A stretch of DNA of 64,000 bases from Orthonyx spaldingii (lineage: Eukaryota; Chordata; Aves; Passeriformes; Orthonychidae). The stretch lies in the NCBI GenBank assembly GCA_013397795.1, contig VZTJ01000523.1:4679218-4743217 (forward strand), read 5' to 3'. Position 1 is the first letter of the stretch, and every line of letters begins with the position of its first letter. The notes under the pieces were generated by a model. It saw only the letters and a program-made list of their open reading frames with translations, had not been told where the DNA came from and did not search any database. Shown here in pieces: positions 60,880-64,000 of the stretch. Position numbers and translations under genes: made by a program.

Positions 60880-61800
60880 AAATATTCTAATTGTCTGCTA
60901 TGAAATTGCAGTTTTGTTCCCTGGAGTAGAAAAGTGAGTTTAAATCATTAACGCCACAAGTCTCAATGATGATTACGGAAATGTTTGCAAGTGACTTAAT
61001 CAGTATAGTTTGTCTGAGTGGTCCATTTTAATATTATTGCACTGATTAAGTTTTCTTAGCTAATATGTGTTTCATTTCCAATTCAATTAAATGAGAATCC
61101 CCTTCCATTACATGATATTACAGTAGTGCCCTAGTGGGGCAGGAGCACACTTGGTATTTTCAATTGATACAGATTTCTTCATTATACAGTCTCATGGTGC
61201 TCAATGGAATCAATGAGAGCTGAAATTAAAACTGTAGAAGTTGCAGCTGTAAATACACTGTCTGTTCCTCTATTCCTCTTTTGGCAGCAAGCTGAGAATT
61301 ATATTAGTATCAGTTCATTAATTACATTGCAAAGACATTTTCAATAGATGCTTGCTTTTGACAAAATTTTTGAAAGACGGGGAAGGATTTTCCTTGGATT
61401 TCCGTATGCGCAATAATTATGATAAGCAAAATATAAGTTGCACTGATGTGCCTTTTTTATGTGCTATATATCCTTGGTTTAGTTTTTAGAAGCACTTTTG
61501 TGTAACCTATCGTGGGATGTATTAACTGGCATGCAGAAGATTATCTGCAAATGACTCGTGAAGGAATTACGTTCTTTCGTGTGAGCCAAACCTCCTCCTT
61601 TTATGTATTATTGAAGAGAATTGATTGAGCTCTGATATAGTAACAAATGATTTTATAAATACCTCTCTGGAGTTAATTTCCCATTGTGGGAGATGCAGAG
61701 CTCTCGGGGCTGATTGTACGATCTTTTTCTTGAGAGCTCCAAGGTTTCTCCAGCACTGAGGCGGGGATGTTCAATAGTAGCTACTTTCATATACAAAGGG
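60880..61800. promoter_or_regulatory. Extended enhancer-like AT-rich block
   Basis: This is a long AT-rich stretch with no long frame in any reading. It is full of homeodomain-type (TTCATTAATTACATTG at about 61312), CAATTCAATTAAATG, GATAAG and octamer-like words. Scattered CpGs are retained (taacgcc, attacgg, agacgggg, gtatgcgcaataattatg). It is the most enhancer-like block in the window by appearance, but conservation is untested. Confidence 0.4.
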
Positions 61801-61907
61801 ATTGGGAGGGCTGTTCAAGCAGCGATTAGGAAATTGCAATGAGTGCTCAGGAAATAGGATAAATCACAGCTTCTAAATACACATTCATGTGTTCATAAAG
61901 AAGACAA

Positions 61908-62166
61908 GTGCGCGTGCCAAGCTGAGCCAGGCGCCCTCCGCACCCGCTTCCTCCTGGATCACAGCAGCCGCAGAAGTTGCCGGTGAAGCACACAGGGTTC
62001 AGCGATCTCCTGCTTCCCGTGGGTGGCTGGTGGCTGGCAGGACGAGTGTCCCCAGCCCCAGGGGACCCTGGGCAGGTTCGGTGTGGCAGCCCCTGTCTCA
62101 TTTCTCTGCTTTTGTGCAGCTCCGCGCAGCCACGTGTCAGCCCGTGCCCTCTGTTTGCACACGCAG
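61908..62166. promoter_or_regulatory. Small CpG cluster inside AT-rich DNA
   Basis: About 16 CpGs fall in 260 bases by hand count (gtgcgcgtg, ggcgccctccgcacccgc, agccgcag, gccggtg, ctccgcgcagccacgtg). GC is about 60% or more and the observed/expected ratio is around 0.6. It sits between two AT-rich enhancer-like blocks. It could be a small promoter or a hypomethylated regulatory core. The 107-codon + strand frame (61889-62212) is a by-product of the GC content as far as I can tell. Confidence 0.35.
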
Positions 62167-62199
62167 GGCACAGCAGAGCCTCTCTGAAATGTTGGTTTT

Positions 62200-62880
62200 A
62201 CTCGATTATTAAAAGTATTTTCGTCTGGTCAGAAAGTATGTGGCTTTGCACATTTAAGACACAGCTAAAATATATATGGATATAAGGATAAAGCCTTTTT
62301 ACTGCTAAATATATGCTTTTTATAAACAAGAAGTTGGATTCTTTTTTTTTTTTTTTTTTAGAATATAATAAATATTTTAGCATAGTTATTCTGGCTCCAT
62401 AAGTGCAATGAAAATGTTAGCCTTGGCATATCAATCGCACTTTACAGATGACTGTAATTTCCTGAATGTCAAAACTCCAAATTTCTCTACTAAGCAAACT
62501 TTTCAGTGGCAAAATAGATTGCCTCCATAATATATCACTGTGTGCAAGAAAAAATGAAATCTTTATGTACTGTATTATGAATCAATGAGGCATTAAGATT
62601 CTTGGAAGGGTGAGTGGACTCTGGAAAATGAAAAACTGCCACTATTCCATCTCTGTAAACCGCTGCTTATGGAGTGTAGGCTTTGCAAACCTCGATCTTT
62701 GCCGCCGCAGAAATATCAGTTACACGTCGAAACGAATTCCTGCAGCGGCATTTAGATGGGGTAAATACTGTTGTAAAGATCTGATTTATAGCAGCATCCC
62801 GTGGTTATTCACCAGCTCTGTTGCAGTGGCCTCCTTTTCGCTTCAGGATATCTGCCATGCTTTTTAATGAATCCATAAGA
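62200..62880. promoter_or_regulatory. Enhancer-like block with CpG-bearing core
   Basis: AT-rich sequence surrounds a core at about 62690-62760. The core retains about seven CpGs in 70 bases (cctcgatc, tgccgccgc, acacgtcgaaacg, agcggc) while staying moderate in GC. Selective retention of CpGs in short cores is often seen in conserved elements. The 85-codon frame 62610-62867 (+) crosses it without domain or splice support. Confidence 0.3.
62342..62359. repeat. T18 homopolymer
   Basis: Eighteen consecutive T on the + strand. Read on the minus strand it is an A-tract, but no transposon body is recognisable beside it. Confidence 0.9.
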
Positions 62881-64000
62881 GCTCTGTGATCAGGGTGATG
62901 CTGTACCACGCCTGGAAGATGTGTGTGAGGCGGCTCCGGGAGCTCCAGGGACAGGCACAGCTCCTCACCCCGGGAGTAGGAAGGTGCTCCTGGCACGCTG
63001 TGGGTGTCAGAGCTCAGTGTTTCAAAAGACATCGCTCACACCTTGTGTTTTCTCAGTGTGTAGTAAGAGCAAAATTCAGCTCTGCCTCCTGTTTATTAAG
63101 GGATAATCGCCCTAGGCAAGAAAGGCACTTTTCAAAGCCAAGGCCTTGCATCCTGCTGAGGCCTCACAAATCCAGCATCGCCTGCACTGCAGCTCATCAT
63201 CCAGAACAATGGAAGCATGGCACACACTGATCCTCCTGTCACCTTCTCTCTCCTTTCCTTGGGTTTTTTCCATAGGCTCCCATGTCCAGCCTGGGGGCTC
63301 AACACCACTGCTGCCCTCCATCCTGATGCCTGTGTCATATAAGCTCGTGAGGTGGGAAGCTTTACTGCTCTAGATAGGCTGTGATGGAAGCTGGGTGTTT
63401 CCACAGGGTGGTTCAGTCCTTTATCCAGCAGGTCAGTTGGGTGGGATGGGTCTGGGCCCCTCTGCCCAGCATTGCCACCCTTTCCCATGCCAGACTCCAG
63501 GGTGGAGACGGAGGACTGGGGACTAGCACCAGCAGCTGAGTCACTCTTCTGTTTGCTGAGTCTAAAAACAGAAACTTGCTTCTCTTTTTATGCACTACTG
63601 AGAAAAAAAATAATTAAAAAGGCCACTATTCTTGCAGAATTGGTTGTGAGCAGGGGTGTCCTGCAGAGATCTTAATAATACAGGCAATTATGAAATTAAT
63701 ACCACTCTGGCAGATCTGCAGGGCTGCTCTCCCCTCCGCAGGCAGCACTGTGGACAATTATTTTGTGCGTGAGGGTAGCTGGGAGCATGTGCGTGTGTGA
63801 GGCTGCATATTTTTTACTTATTTAAAGCCTTATTTTCATTATCTTTGTTTGCATATGCCATGCCTGCACATATATGAATGTGTACCTTGACCTGCTAAAT
63901 CGCTGCCTTCCTCTGTGCCTGAAGTGCTTCTTTTCTGCAAATTTTTCCTATTTGGTAATTTCACGGGCAGTGATGGTCTGGTGTAATTGCTGTTCTTGAA
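62881..64000. other. Non-coding stretch to window end
   Basis: No supported gene. Frames 62886-63230 (+) and 63132-63488 (-) overlap across strands. AT-rich sequence with TTGCATATGCC words lies near 63848-63858. Confidence 0.5.

Noticed and set aside
62342..62359. Poly(A) tail of a retrotransposon or processed pseudogene on the minus strand
   Set aside because: No recognisable element body or gene-derived sequence adjoins the T18 run, and I found no target-site duplication.
1..64000. tRNA or rRNA genes, CRISPR arrays, prokaryotic operons, endogenous retroviral LTRs
   Set aside because: None of their diagnostic features was seen when reading both strands; CR1 is the only transposon family I could identify.

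Overview
The window looks like a gene-poor stretch of a vertebrate nuclear genome, most likely a bird. The identifying evidence is two CR1 non-LTR retrotransposon copies. One is a 5'-truncated, internally deleted copy on the + strand (about 52065-53142). The other is a short 3' tail on the - strand (18841-19069). Both end in the 8-base terminal units typical of avian and other sauropsid CR1. Repeat density is otherwise very low, simple repeats are short and CpG is generally depleted, which also fits a bird. I cannot name the species. There are no bacterial operons, ribosome binding sites, rRNA or tRNA genes, CRISPR arrays, phage modules or insertion sequences.

No complete gene is recognisable. 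Almost all open frames are what chance gives in 64 kb: rich in Cys, His, Trp, Ser and Pro, without splice-site support, and often open on both strands at once. A few short frames do look like exons, because protein-like composition coincides with a splice acceptor, a donor or both. These are 153-272 (-), 455-547 (+), 41172-41378 (+), 45678-45857 (-) and 57132-57205 (+). I could not assign any of them to a family, and they do not assemble into one gene model by eye. They are low-confidence candidates.

The rest is best read as intron or intergenic DNA. Several blocks look like conserved non-coding (enhancer-type) elements: they are AT-rich, full of homeodomain, POU and similar motifs, and sometimes keep CpGs in an otherwise CpG-poor setting. 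The main ones are 19790-19990, 24270-24900, 29495-29860, 31160-31380, 32490-32720, 36340-36560, 42200-42800, 50990-51180, 55440-56060, 60880-61800 and 62200-62880. Two CpG clusters (39541-39990 and 61908-62166) reach roughly CpG-island composition by hand count and could be promoters or hypomethylated regulatory DNA. The density of enhancer-like blocks with few exons resembles the gene deserts or long introns around developmental regulators; that is inference.

I did not find a convincing new biological system. The most checkable leads are the candidate exons, the CpG cluster at 39.5-40.0 kb, a three-copy ATTAATT array with 13-base spacing at 51106-51139, and a perfect 11-base-arm inverted repeat at 45562-45586.
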